Source: Thermothelomyces thermophilus ATCC 42464 (lineage: Eukaryota; Ascomycota; Sordariomycetes; Sordariales; Chaetomiaceae). Taken from it: DNA of 64,000 nucleotides. The notes beneath the pieces were generated by a model that was not told the DNA's origin, searched no databases, and saw only the letters and a program-made list of their open reading frames with translations. Where the stretch lies: contig NC_016473.1 in the NCBI RefSeq assembly GCF_000226095.1, forward strand, positions 1,302,001 to 1,366,000. Direction: 5' to 3'. Made by a program: the position numbers and the translations under genes. Shown here piece by piece: positions 46,842 to 57,316 of the stretch (position 1 is the first letter of the stretch; the number at the start of each line of letters is the position of its first letter).

Positions 46842-49083
46842 ATGTCCAAGGCCGCAACTGTCAAGGAGGCCGTGAAGGAGACGCTCGTCGGCTCGAAAGA
46901 GCCCGAGAAGTTTTCGGCGCAGACAAGGGCGCGCTTCAACCGCCATGCTGTGAAGGACCCCGAGACCGGAGAATTGTATCTCGGCCCGGAGCAATTCATC
47001 GACGCTATTGCCCCGCCGCATGAAGACTACGTGAGTCCCTTGCGCTCAGTTGCTGGCCAAACCTAAGGCGCACGTCGCTTATACCAATCCGCATGTAGCA
47101 CAAGATCAAGCGGGAACAATACTCGATCCTGTTCCATGTTGCCGACCGAACAAACAAGGGCAGGCTGTCGCTCGCCGACTACGGGTACTTCGAGAACCTC
47201 CTCAGCAAGCCCGATGCCGAATATGAGATCGCGTTCCGCCTCTTTGACGTCGAGCGCCTGGGCACCGTGAAGTACGAAGACTTCCGGCGGCTTTACGAAC
47301 TGAACAAGGGACCCGACAGCATCCCGTTCGACTGGGACTGCGAGTGGGCAAAACTGTACATCGGCAGCAAGTCGAACAGGCACAGCTTGAACTACCAGCA
47401 ATTCTCACAGATGCTCCGCGGCTTGCAGGGCGAGCGCGTTCGACAAGCTTTCCAGCGCTTCGACACGGACGGCGACGGGTTCATTGAGCCGGAAGAGTTT
47501 GCGACTATCATCCAGCAGACGGCCAGGCATAAGCTGTCGGACCACCTGCTCGAGAACCTGCACACGCTGTGCAACATTTCCCAGGGCAGCAAGGTGTCGT
47601 ACGCCAATGTCCGAGCGTTCCTGAACATGATCAATGAGATGGATCTGGTCGAGCTCATCGTCCGGCGCGCCTGCTCCAACAGCAAGGACGGCCGCATCAC
47701 GAGAACCGAGTTCCTCAACCAGGCTGCTAAAATCACCCGCTTCTCCCTCTTCACCCCGATGGAGGCCGATATCCTGTTCCACTTTGCCAGCCTGGATGAG
47801 CCGTCGGGAAGACTGGGACTCAAGGACTTCACCAAGGTGTTGGATGCAGCGTGGCGGCGGCGCGACGAGGAGGACGACGGCCGCGTCGTTCCTGAGGCTC
47901 GGTCCACTGGTCAGAATGTCTTGGCGCAGACCATGGAGTCGGCGTACAACTTCGCTCTCGGCAGTCTGGCTGGTGCTTTCGGTGCCTTCATGGTGTACCC
48001 GATCGATTTGGTCAAGACTCGGATGCAGAACCAGCGCGGTGCCGATCCGGGCCAGCGCCTGTACAAGAACTCGATCGACTGCTTCAAGAAGGTGGTCCGC
48101 AACGAAGGTTTCAGAGGCCTGTATTCGGGTGTCCTCCCCCAGCTTGTCGGTGTCGCGCCAGAGAAAGCCATCAAGCTTACCGTGAACGACCTTGTCCGCG
48201 GGTGGTTCACCGATAAGCAGGGCAAGATCCACTGGGGCGCCGAGGTGCTCGCTGGTGGCGCCGCCGGTGGTTGCCAAGTGGTATGTCATTCCCGACTTTG
48301 AGCCCGTACGCCATGAGGGGAAAACAAAAGACGCTGACGTGGACTGTGCTGCAGGTGTTCACCAACCCCCTCGAAATTGTCAAGATTCGCCTCCAGGTGC
48401 AGGGAGAGGTGGCCAAGAGTGTGGAGGGCGCGCCGAAGCGGTCGGCCATGTGGATCGTGCGCAACCTCGGCCTGGTCGGCCTTTACAAGGGCGCGTCGGC
48501 ATGTCTGCTCCGAGATGTGCCGTTTTCGGCCATCTACTTCCCGACCTACTCCCACCTGAAGCGGGACGTCTTTGGGGAGTCGTCGACCAAGAAGCTCGGC
48601 GTCCTCCAGCTCCTCACGGCTGGTGCCATTGCCGGCATGCCCGCGGCATACCTGACCACGCCGTGCGACGTCATCAAGACCCGTCTTCAAGTCGAAGCGC
48701 GTAAGGGCGACACCACCTATACGGGACTGCGGCACGCGGCCAAGACGATCTGGAAGGAGGAGGGCTTCCGTGCCTTCTTCAAGGGCGGGCCCGCTCGTAT
48801 CTTCCGTTCGTCGCCGCAGTTCGGCTTCACGCTGGCCGCCTATGAGCTGCTGCAGAGCGTGCTCCCGTTCCCGGGCAAGCAGTCCGAGGCCAAGGTGGCA
48901 GCGGGCGTCGCGGAGGCGATGTCGAATCTCAAGGAAAAGGCCGTCGACAGCCCGTTCTACCGGTCCCGCAACGCTCTCAAGATCCTGCTCGACTTGGACG
49001 AGCACTTTGGCCGCACACCGCTGGGGCCCAATTCACGCGGCTGGAAATCGCTGCCGGGGTGGATGAACGCAAAGACGGCGTAG
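46842..49083 (+). CDS. AGC1: Ca2+-dependent mitochondrial aspartate/glutamate carrier
   Basis: Exons 46842-47030, 47099-48280 and 48355-49083 (introns 68 and 74 nt, GTGAGT/TAG and GTATGT/CAG, phase 0) encode 699 residues; CCACCATGTC is a good start context. The N-terminal half holds EF-hand-like units, and one loop is canonical ([14 protein letters not shown], about residue 184). The C-terminal half has three mitochondrial carrier repeats, each with its PX[DE]XX[KR] signature: [18 protein letters not shown] and TPCDVIKTR. The tail ends with an amphipathic region ([18 protein letters not shown]). This is the aralar/citrin/SLC25A12-13 layout, far longer than yeast Agc1 lacks-EF forms, and matches filamentous fungal homologues. 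Role: exchanges aspartate for glutamate at the inner membrane, feeds the malate-aspartate shuttle, and senses cytosolic Ca2+. Confidence 0.95.
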
Positions 49084-49698
49084 GAGGACAGTAGTATTAA
49101 TACCCGGGTTGGTGGTGGCAACACACGAGGGTCGCACGCACGGAGCTCGGCCGGCCGGATGAGCGGCTTCGGTACCTAGTGGGGATCGGCAGGGGCCTGT
49201 TAGCCGGTCCCCTTTCCCAGATCCCCCCCCCCTTTCCCCGCATACCCACTTGCATCAGTTGAAGAGTACGGATGCCTCAACATTCGCGGGTGAGCGGCTT
49301 GCATCGGCCCTGGTTGCAGTGCATTGCCAGCCACCGGCCGGAAAGGAGGACATACCAGGGCGAGGTTCGCAAGGCGAGACCATTTGCATTGCATGTGCAT
49401 CGCGGTAGCAGGCGTTATGGGTATTTCAGGGGTGGCGATTTCGTTTCAAGCACTCTCTTTTGTCAACGTTACTTTCCTTTGTAACTTTTGGTTTGGAACA
49501 GTCTGGCTGTCGGGAAAAAGAGGTTGGTAATGATTGCCCGTTGGCTGGTTGCTGTCACATGTATTTCAGTATCTGTTGTTTTCTACACTGAGATTCGTTG
49601 CTTCTTTCCGTGTCAGTCAAGATAAGGGGGGTCTGGGTAGATAAAGAAGGGGGGGGCGTACCATAGACGCTGCGCACATATACCCCCAGATATACAAA

Positions 49699-49780
<82 letters not shown>

Positions 49781-50183
49781 TAGAGGTAGACGGCGAATAG
49801 ATACAATCGACCTTTCGGCTAGTTACAACCTTGTTAGCTCCGATCACCCATCTACCTGGACCTATTCCAATGTCAGCATTCCTGGAATCAAGTAGGTTTT
49901 TTTTTCCCTTCCCGTTGCTCCTTTGCCTATTATTAGTCTTGCATTAGTGTCCTCCGCCTATCATCCTCGTTGTTGAAAGTCAAGTTTGATCCATTATCCA
50001 TGCGCAGTATACAGTCCCAGGCATGGAAAATTAATTAGTTTATCCGTATTCCGTCCCGACTTTCGCTTCCGTTTTCCCATTTCACCCCTCTCCCCCCCTC
50101 CCCCCCCAGACGGCCTCTCTTCTCTCCTTCTCATTCTCATTCTAATATTTTTTTTGGTCCTCCCCGAGGACAAAGGGTAGACC
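49084..50183. other. Intergenic, carrier 3' side to 2EXR-protein 3' side
   Basis: 1.1 kb between two genes that converge. It holds a long CAGA microsatellite (49699-49780), short C-runs and a T-run near 50148. No gene seen. Confidence 0.5.
49699..49780. repeat. (CAGA)n microsatellite
   Basis: About twenty perfect tandem copies of a tetranucleotide (ACAG/CAGA on plus, TGTC/TCTG on minus), 82 bp, without interruption. It lies in a 3' intergenic region. Perfect long arrays of this kind are usually young and length-polymorphic between strains. Confidence 0.97.
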
Positions 50184-51212
50184 TTAACCGGATACCTTAG
50201 TCGCAGTCGTCGTCGGCACCGTCATCCGCTCCTGCAGCCAGCCGAGGTACTCTTCGATCCCGGCTGTCGCGCCGACGATGCGCACGCGCCGGACGCCGCG
50301 CACGTCCTCGAACGGGCGGAGCGCCGCCGGACCGCCGACTTCCTCGCCTCCCCCTTCGTCGTCGCCTCCTCCTCCTCCTGTAGCTGCTGTTGCTGCTCCG
50401 TGTCCCGAGGTGGTAAACCCTCCGCGCCAGAGATCAAGGGTGAGGGACTCGGCGTTGCTGAAGGCGGCTGCGATCGGGTTTGAATATGGGGGACCCGGCG
50501 GTCCTTCTGGCTGAGTGGCTGGCTTGCTGCGGTTGCTGCTGGTAGGAATAGTATCATCGCCCGTGGCAATGGCGCTGGCGGTGGCGATAGAAGGGAGCGA
50601 CATGGAAGCGGGTGAAGCATCATCGCCTCCTTGTTCCTCTGGAGAGTGGGCTGGGGTAGCTGCTGCTGGGACTCCGGGAGCTGGGCTGGCGGGCCCGTCC
50701 AGGCGGACGCGGAGGTGCCATTTCCGGATCAGTCTGATGTTTGGGTTCGTCAGGGCCAGGGCGGTTCTCTTCCCTCTTCCCGCTTCGTTTTCTCCTTCTT
50801 TCCTTCCCTCTGCTCCCGGTGCGTGTGTGGAAGAGGAGGACTTGGGGTGGTCGTATTCGACTCCGACGGGCGTGACGGTGGTGACCGGTCGGCAAGGAGA
50901 GCAGTACGGGTGGTAGAGAGTTGGTCGGGCGGTAAACTGGACCGGGTGGGCGGAGAAGGTGTTTTGGCCGTAGAGGATGGGGAGGGCCTCGTGATAGGTT
51001 TGTTTGTTAACGCGGAGGATTTGGGGGTGGAGGGTGGGCTTCGAGTTTGTTCCCGTGGGGGAGCCAAGGGCCCGCGAGGCGGCGAACGAGCAGCGGTAGA
51101 TTGGTCGGAGGCTTTCGCGGGGCGGTGGCGGTGGGAGGACGAGGAGATGGGAGTAGATCTCGAGGCGGAGCTCGAGCGGGAGGGTGAGGAAGGTAGGAGG
51201 ATCCCTGGGCAT
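50184..51212 (-). CDS. 2EXR / F-box-like domain protein
   Basis: Single exon, 342 residues from the ATG giving MPRDPPTF; the frame upstream is open but reads like leader. Near the N-terminus FLTLPLELRLEIYSHLL is the typical opening helix of fungal 2EXR/F-box-like proteins, followed by LHPQILRVNKQTYHEALPIL YGQNTF, split here only for reading, which is the second conserved element. Beyond about residue 100 the chain is low complexity: Pro/Ser/Thr-rich, with Gly and Glu runs, then a short ordered end (FEDVRGVRRVRIVGATAGIE). F-box-like proteins may recruit targets to SCF ubiquitin ligases, but for this fungal expansion direct evidence is scarce and no substrate domain is visible. Function unknown beyond the family. 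Confidence 0.75.
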   Translation of the reverse strand: MPRDPPTFLTLPLELRLEIYSHLLVLPPPPPRESLRPIYRCSFAASRALGSPTGTNSKPTLHPQILRVNKQTYHEALPILYGQNTFSAHPVQFTARPTLYHPYCSPCRPVTTVTPVGVEYDHPKSSSSTHAPGAEGRKEGENEAGRGKRTALALTNPNIRLIRKWHLRVRLDGPASPAPGVPAAATPAHSPEEQGGDDASPASMSLPSIATASAIATGDDTIPTSSNRSKPATQPEGPPGPPYSNPIAAAFSNAESLTLDLWRGGFTTSGHGAATAATGGGGGDDEGGGEEVGGPAALRPFEDVRGVRRVRIVGATAGIEEYLGWLQERMTVPTTTATKVSG

Positions 51213-52583
51213 TGTTCCCAACGAGACAAGAGCTTGCGTCAGATAGAGATACGGTTGTGGTTTGTAAAGTGATGGGTTGTAAGGAAGAGAAAACGCCAGC
51301 GAAGCTGCTTGGTAACAGGCTCGAAGCTGAGGTCCAAGAGCAGTAGCGATTTCAATCCAGATCAGCGCCGGAGATTGGCAAAGAATTCGCAACAATTAGT
51401 ATTATTGTGGTGCAGTTAAAAAGACAGGCAGAGGAGCTCTTCCCAACAAAGAAAGAGCGCACTCCTTGTCAAGCTAGTTTGTCAGTCACCAGTGAAGCGG
51501 TGAAGGCAAGCTCAGGGGGCCCCCTCTGCTTGCTTGCTTACTAGTGCCCAGCTGTTTCGCCCCCATTGGCATGACGTCGGCCGAATCGCAAAAGGCAGCC
51601 TCCCCCAGCCACGGGCGGCGCCGTTATCTCGTTTTGGACCTCGTCGGCGCCCATGCTCAGCATGCCCACCCTGTCCAGCAAATTGGGACCGGAACAGCGG
51701 CGGCAATGCATGCCTGCCTATCCGTCGGCATCGACCAGGTTGCTGGGCGAGTCCTGATTTGTTCTTTGTGTCCCTACGGCATGCGAAATAATATGAGCGA
51801 ACTTGGTTTGGTGAGCTGTCAGGATTCGGACCGGTAAGGCTTGGGACTAGGATGCTGCATGCGCGAGCGCGGGCGCAGGGGGGGTCGGCATCTGCGGTGA
51901 GCTTGAACCGGGGGTGTAACAGCAGGAACATTGCCAGCTGTGAGCTGCATACTGCGATTTCGCAAGCCGCAAAGACTCCCCCATCGTTTGAGCGACATTG
52001 AAGCGACTTGCTGCTCAGTGAACATTCCTCAGTCATGCCATCGCGTCCTTGGTCAGATTCTGGTCGCTTTGTTCCCATATTCAACAGAACCGTCTGGAAC
52101 GTGCGGATAGCACTGTCGATTACAACATAGCGATAGTTGTTGGGATGCTACACTATGGCACGTGCTGGATCCCAAACAAAGACGGGGAGGTGTCAGATGC
52201 GGGTGAGTGGGCCAAAGTATTCGGTATTAAGCGATGATCAGTGTGGGGGTAACCCCGGCATTCAGCAAGCTCTGGTAGTGGTTGTGGGTCATCACCATGA
52301 CCCGTGCCCAGTCTTGCTAACCTGGAGAAGTTCCTGGTCTAGCCGGATGCAGGCTAGCCCACGGGCCCTGCTCTTACTCGTTCCGAACACCAAGCACGGC
52401 AGATCGTCTGGAAACCACACCCTTCTCTGCTTGTACTATAAATCCGGTCTCTAATTATCGTATCCACTGCAGCAGCTCTGCATCACAAAAATCATCGGCG
52501 TCGGCGCAGACCATCAGCGCGCCGCCATCGACGCAGCATCGGAGATTACTGGCCACTCGCGATATCCCATCGGCGCTGCTGCC
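51213..52583. other. Divergent region, 2EXR protein / cystinosin
   Basis: 1.37 kb between two outward-facing genes, expected to hold both promoters. Frames such as the 190-codon minus frame at 51512-52084 have no domain and overlap competing frames. No RNA gene seen. Confidence 0.5.
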
Positions 52584-53477
52584 ATGGGACTTCTTGACTT
52601 CTTATCCGCCTTCTTTGGCGTGATTTATTTCGCGGCGTGGTCAGTGAGCTTTTATCCGCAGCCGATGCTCAATCTTAGGCGCAAATCCACGTCTGGGACC
52701 ACGGTCGATTTCCCCCTCATCAACACCCTGGGTATGCCGTCAGGCTTTTGTTCTTGTGCTCTGTAACATTTTTTTATTGATACGGCGGCAGGTTTCACTG
52801 CCTACCTAACCTCCAACATGGCCTTCTACTACTCGCCCTTGATCCGTGCTCAGTACGCCGCCCGCTACAAGGGACTGACGCCCACTGTGAAATTCAACGA
52901 CATCGCGTTTGCTGCTCATGGCCTGCTACTGTCCGCTATCACCACTAGCCAGTACTTCTATGCCCGCGCATGGGGGTTCGCCCCCAGCATGGGGAGCCGA
53001 CCCAGCCGCTTCATCCTGAGCATCTTCTTCGGCTGCGTAGTCGGGGCTGTCATCATCATCTTAGTCATCCTCGGCTCGCCCGACCGGGACAATACTCGTG
53101 AGGGCGTCTCCTCGTGGATCTGGCTGGATGCCATCTACGCCATCTCCTACGTCAAGCTCCTCATCACGCTCATCAAGTACACGCCCCAAGTGATTGTTAA
53201 CTACCGCAACCGCTCCACCCAGGGCTGGAGCATCCTGCAGATCCTGCTCGACTTCACCGGCGGCATCTTGAGCATCGCCCAACAGTCCATCGACAGCTAT
53301 CTCCAGCGCGACTGGTCTGGCATCACCGGCAACCCCGTCAAGTTTGCCCTGGGAAATGTGTCCATGATCTATGACCTGGTCTTTATGACTCAGCACTATG
53401 TGCTCTATCGGAACGCAGATGGAAAGCCCCAGGAGGGCGAATCGCTGCTGAGGGAAGACGAGGAGATTCGGATTTGA
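52584..53477 (+). CDS. Cystinosin-like lysosomal/vacuolar PQ-loop transporter
   Basis: Exons 52584-52731 and 52792-53477 (60-nt intron, GTATGC/CAG, phase 1) encode 277 residues. There are seven predicted membrane segments and two PQ-loops: FYPQPMLNLRRKSTSG early and KYTPQVIVNYRNRSTQGWS near residue 190. The second loop includes the region LLDFTGGILSIAQQSID, which matches human cystinosin and yeast Ers1. Cystinosin exports cystine from lysosomes with protons; in fungi a vacuolar location is expected. Cystinosin has an N-terminal glycosylated luminal domain in animals that is absent here, as in other fungi. The C-terminus ends with an acidic ESLLREDEE sequence that resembles a dileucine-type sorting signal. 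Confidence 0.92.
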
Positions 53478-55237
53478 CTGATTCGCCGGCCATGGGCTGG
53501 AGGATGGCCGTGCCTTCTTTGGCTGAGGAAAACTGCTGTCAGTCTCTGAGGCAGGCGCAAGGGCGGTTTGACTAACGACTATGAGCCCAGACATCAGGGT
53601 CCCCAATTTTGCCCTGTTCACTGAACCAGAACAACTCCGCGTCATTGCACCCCTCACGGATTGCGGGCTGAAAAGCCGGTGTGCCATCCTGAGGATGTGT
53701 TCGGTATCGAGGACACCCACCAGGCTCTGACGAGGTCGGCCCGCCATCCGCACGGCCAGGTGGTGCTCAGGCTCGGCTCAGGTCTCCTGGTGGCCGAGCT
53801 AACAGTCATCGGCGCCCACGGCCGGCAATGATGTTGTGATAATTATCTGCCAGCAAACATGGATGATGCCGCGAGGAGGACGGAGGTGCGGAGTTTGAGC
53901 CTGTCAAAGGGCTGAGGACCGAGGGCTCAATCCACCCGACTTTGCCGAGCTTTCCCCGTCTGAGCTGACGCCTCCGCCGCTCATATACAAGGCGAGAGAT
54001 AGGTCAAGAGTCACGTCGAGAAGAGGTCTATATCTCGATCACGACTGACGTCAAGATCGAGGCCGATCTCGTGATCATGGTCCGTGTCAAGATTAAGCTC
54101 AGGCTCGGACATGAACTCGCACAGCGCCTCGTCTCGCGGGACCACATCTGCTTGAATCGGCTCTGGGTCGGAGTTACCATGGTTCTGGGTCGGATCACCG
54201 TCACTGGGAGCTGACACGCTCAGTTTGTTTCTAACTTGGATGGCAGTTTGGAAAGTCTCAGGCAGGAGCGTAAGCGGTAAAGTAGGGGAACTTGAGAAAA
54301 GCTCTTTGCATCCTATGACGCCAGACCTGCTTCATGTCATAACATCTGTATTCCTTAGCCGTCTACCCCAATTTTTACCAAGGACCTGCCTCCTTGCTCT
54401 CGTCTTTACATTCACGAACCTTTATTACTTCCTGTTTCCTCTCCTTTTTCTTTCTTCCTCTCTTCTCCTCTACTCTCTCGTCACCAATAAGGAGAGATAT
54501 CCGGAAGAGCCAACCGGAAACTCGGCCTTTGCATTGCAAGGGACACCCCGCACCCGAGACAGCGAAGCTTCCCCTGGCATTGTTGAAATATTCTTGAGTA
54601 CCAAGACTAGCAGACATGGCATCTATGGAAACCGGGACTCCTTTATGATGCGCGCATCTGCTGCACAGGAGTAGGACCCTAATCACCTTTCATACCTCTG
54701 AGCCTCTTTCACCCCAGCACACCATTTTCTCATCACTGGCGGCCACTGGCTTGCTCCGGTATAGAACCGCGCGGCAACGGACCGGGGCGATGGTGCCTGA
54801 GCCACGCCGGTACATCCCGCTCCAGTGCTCCCTCAAACCCTCCCGCTTTCTTATTCTTCCTCTTTTAGTTGGACGCATAGGGAAGAGACGCTGTTGTACA
54901 TGGAATCACGCACCAGCCAGTCACTCATTCCCTCAATCCAACAACGAATCTAAGAAAGACGGCATCCGTCGTCGTTTAGCGATCACATTTCTTCCTCTCC
55001 CATTTTTCATACGGTATTTGACCTCGTTTTTCTCATTCTTGTCTAGATGTTTTTTTTACTCGGAGCTAGCGGTGCTCACACGTGTGAACAAGATAGAGAG
55101 AAAGAATGAGAATAGGGGAGTGAAGAGCAGAAGACGAAGAAAAAGAATAACAAATAAATGATAGAACGAGGCAGGGGCACCGAATACCATGCCAACCGCT
55201 TTAATTAGCCCCGGCCCCGATTCTCCTCCCAGTGCCG
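53478..55237. other. Intergenic, cystinosin 3' side to unknown gene
   Basis: 1.76 kb. A minus frame at 54011-54217 reads acidic and repetitive (HDHEIGLDLDVSRDRDIDL) but has no ATG and could at most be a last exon. A plus frame at 54225-54674 is hydrophobic in the middle, starts with ATG, and has no family mark. Neither is called as a gene. The rest is pyrimidine-rich and A-rich leader-like sequence near 55080-55180. Confidence 0.45.
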
Positions 55238-56348
55238 ATGTCGGTGCCGTTGCCCATGGTGGCGGCCGGGGCTGCCACAAGTCCAACCACAACCCCTGCG
55301 GCGACGGAGTCGAGGACCTCGACGAAGACGACGATGACGATGACGACAACAACGACGAAGGCGACAAAGGCGACGAAGGCGCTGCGAGGGAGCGTTAGGT
55401 CCCACGAGACGCGCGCTCGGCTGAAGATTTCCTGGTACGTTCGTGTGTGTGGTTTTTTTTTTCCCTTATTTTATACGTTTTCCGAAGGCACCGCTACCAA
55501 CGAAGAAAACTTGTGGCTGAGTCCTACCTGACTCGCTTAAATTAGGTCTCGAGAGCTCAGAATTGCCGTCGAAGTCGCGACTAACGAGAGAAACTCGGCC
55601 ATTGCCGACTCAGATGAGGAATCAGATATTGAGGGTAAGTGTCTTTTTTCTTATTCAGTCGAGCTGTTCTCTGTTACGCTCTTGATGTTTACCTTGGTAT
55701 CAGTTGTTTTGTATCGTTGACCTACCTGTGCCACTCCTGCCAAAATTGGTGTTTTCGCCCGTTTTGCCCATACCTCATATGAGACCTGATCACACAGCCC
55801 TCTCCCTGGTTTTGCTTCAAGTACGTACGACAAAACCAAACCTATTCGTGCCATTCTCGGACATAGAAGCCACTCTGTGAAGAAGAAACATCCATCTTCC
55901 TGGCATACCATGCTGCATGTCTTGGCTTGGCCATGTAGAGCAAACTCAAATTCTGTAGCACGGTTGCAAAGTTGTCCCACAGGCAGTCGCGAAAATGTCA
56001 GCACAGTTGGAATACGCATTTGTTCATGCGCAGTTTTGCTATCAAAAGTTCGAGACAACAGGACAAAAAAAGCAAGTGCTGACCCCCCCTCCCCCCTTTT
56101 GCTCTCTTGTAGCGCCCCCGGCTCCTATCCACCATCGCCACCGGCACGCGGCGCAGCCTGGCCGACACCGCGAGGGCAGTAAGTTGGGGACGACGCGGGC
56201 CGATGACGAGAGAGAACTTATGTATGCCTCCGTGAAGAGTGCGGAGGGGTTGTTGAAGGAGCATGGAATAGACGAGAGGGACTTTGCGAGTACAAAGGGG
56301 AAATTGTTGATCATATTGATTTCGTTTCCGAGGCTCGGATCTTCTTGA
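55238..56348 (+). CDS. Three-exon gene of unknown function
   Basis: Built from splice signals and phase: 55238-55434 (donor GTACGT, phase 2), 55546-55634 (TAG acceptor, donor GTAAGT, phase 1) and 56113-56348 (acceptor after a C/T-rich tract ending CTCTTGTAG), ending in TGA; 173 residues. Intron 2 is 478 nt, long for this genome. The N-terminus is Ala/Thr-rich (TTTTTKATKATKAL), the middle is a charged likely helix (SHETRARLKISWSRELRI, then VEVATNERNSAIADSDEESD) and the end is DDERELMYASVKSAEGLLKE plus DERDFASTKGKLLI. I do not recognise the family. The three pieces fit only when spliced, each phase matches, and the junction at exon 1-2 falls inside a predicted helix, which supports a real gene. 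Start could lie further upstream, since an acceptor-like CTCCTCCCAG precedes the ATG. Confidence 0.5.
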
Positions 56349-57316
56349 GAAACTTACTTTCCAATTGTGAAAACAGTCGGGTAACTCCTGGGTGCTAAGG
56401 AACTGCCTTCCTGGTGGTGGCTTCTGGGACTGTACTACTTCATCTGGATGGGCACGCACCGAACATACTGAAAACACTCCCAGTATGCATCGTGACTCCG
56501 TTATACGTCTCATTGTTTCCAGAAGAGGCACACAGTTCAGGCCCGACAAGACATGGGATCAATGGGAAAACCGCCCGTAGCTATGGCAACAAGGCTGACG
56601 CAGTGAAGCAATCAAGCAGGTTGGGCTACACACGCGGCTACGTTCACTGAACAAGCCAATGTTGGAGGGATCAAGATATCATGTCAGACAGACGATTCCC
56701 AAGTGGTCAACGGTCGCTGCAAATATCCTATTAGGCAAGCGTCAGGTGCTTCAACACCGTGAACATGGGAAATGGTCTGTCCACTCCAGACACTCTCACA
56801 GGTTGAGAGCGGCGACGATTTGTGGTGGAAGGAGGATATGGAATTGAGACCTCGTCGACATGTTTGGCATCGACTTCTTACGCGCACTAAATACCATTTT
56901 TGGACTGCTCTCGGGCTGTACCCGATCGACGGCCCGTCAAGGGACGTAAGGAAGCCTCTTGAGGGGAAATCAGGACGGCGCCGACATGGGCGCGGCCTGA
57001 GGACGAGGAGGCTGAAGAGTCTTTATCGGACACTGTAGAGAAGCCCACCACGCTAAAGATGCCGCAAGGGTTGGTGACGGCAGGGCGTGAATACCTGGCT
57101 GAGTCGTGGGACAAGCCCAAGCAACCGTGGGGTACATCGGGAGCCGAGGGAGTTTGCAACTTCCCTAGACAAGACGGGGCAGAGATCTTTTACCAGATCT
57201 GCTTAGCCTAGACCCTGTACTGCTATCGGGTAGTCCAGGAGACATTTTCGGAGAGAGGCATTTTCGAAAGGTACGAGGGGCTCCGTACAAGTGTTGAAGG
57301 AGTTTGTGCTTGGCTG
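56349..57316. other. Intergenic with an orphan open frame
   Basis: Between the unknown gene and the Zn2Cys6 regulator. On plus an 83-codon stop-free stretch runs from 56963 to 57211 and reads coding-like (ARPEDEEAEESLSDTVEK, then GREYLAESWDKPKQPWG). Just upstream an ATG at 56859 opens 29 codons (MFGIDFLRALNTIFGLLSG) ending at a GTAAGG. The two match in phase only across a 28-nt gap, too short for a normal intron. It could be a small gene with a different structure or a gene remnant. Confidence 0.3.

Noticed and set aside
49699-49780. CRISPR-like regular repeat
   Set aside because: It is a simple tetranucleotide microsatellite without spacers, in a eukaryotic genome.
54225-54674. 149-codon plus frame with hydrophobic middle
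   Set aside because: The hydrophobic part comes from a T/C-rich leader-like tract; no conserved block and no splice support.
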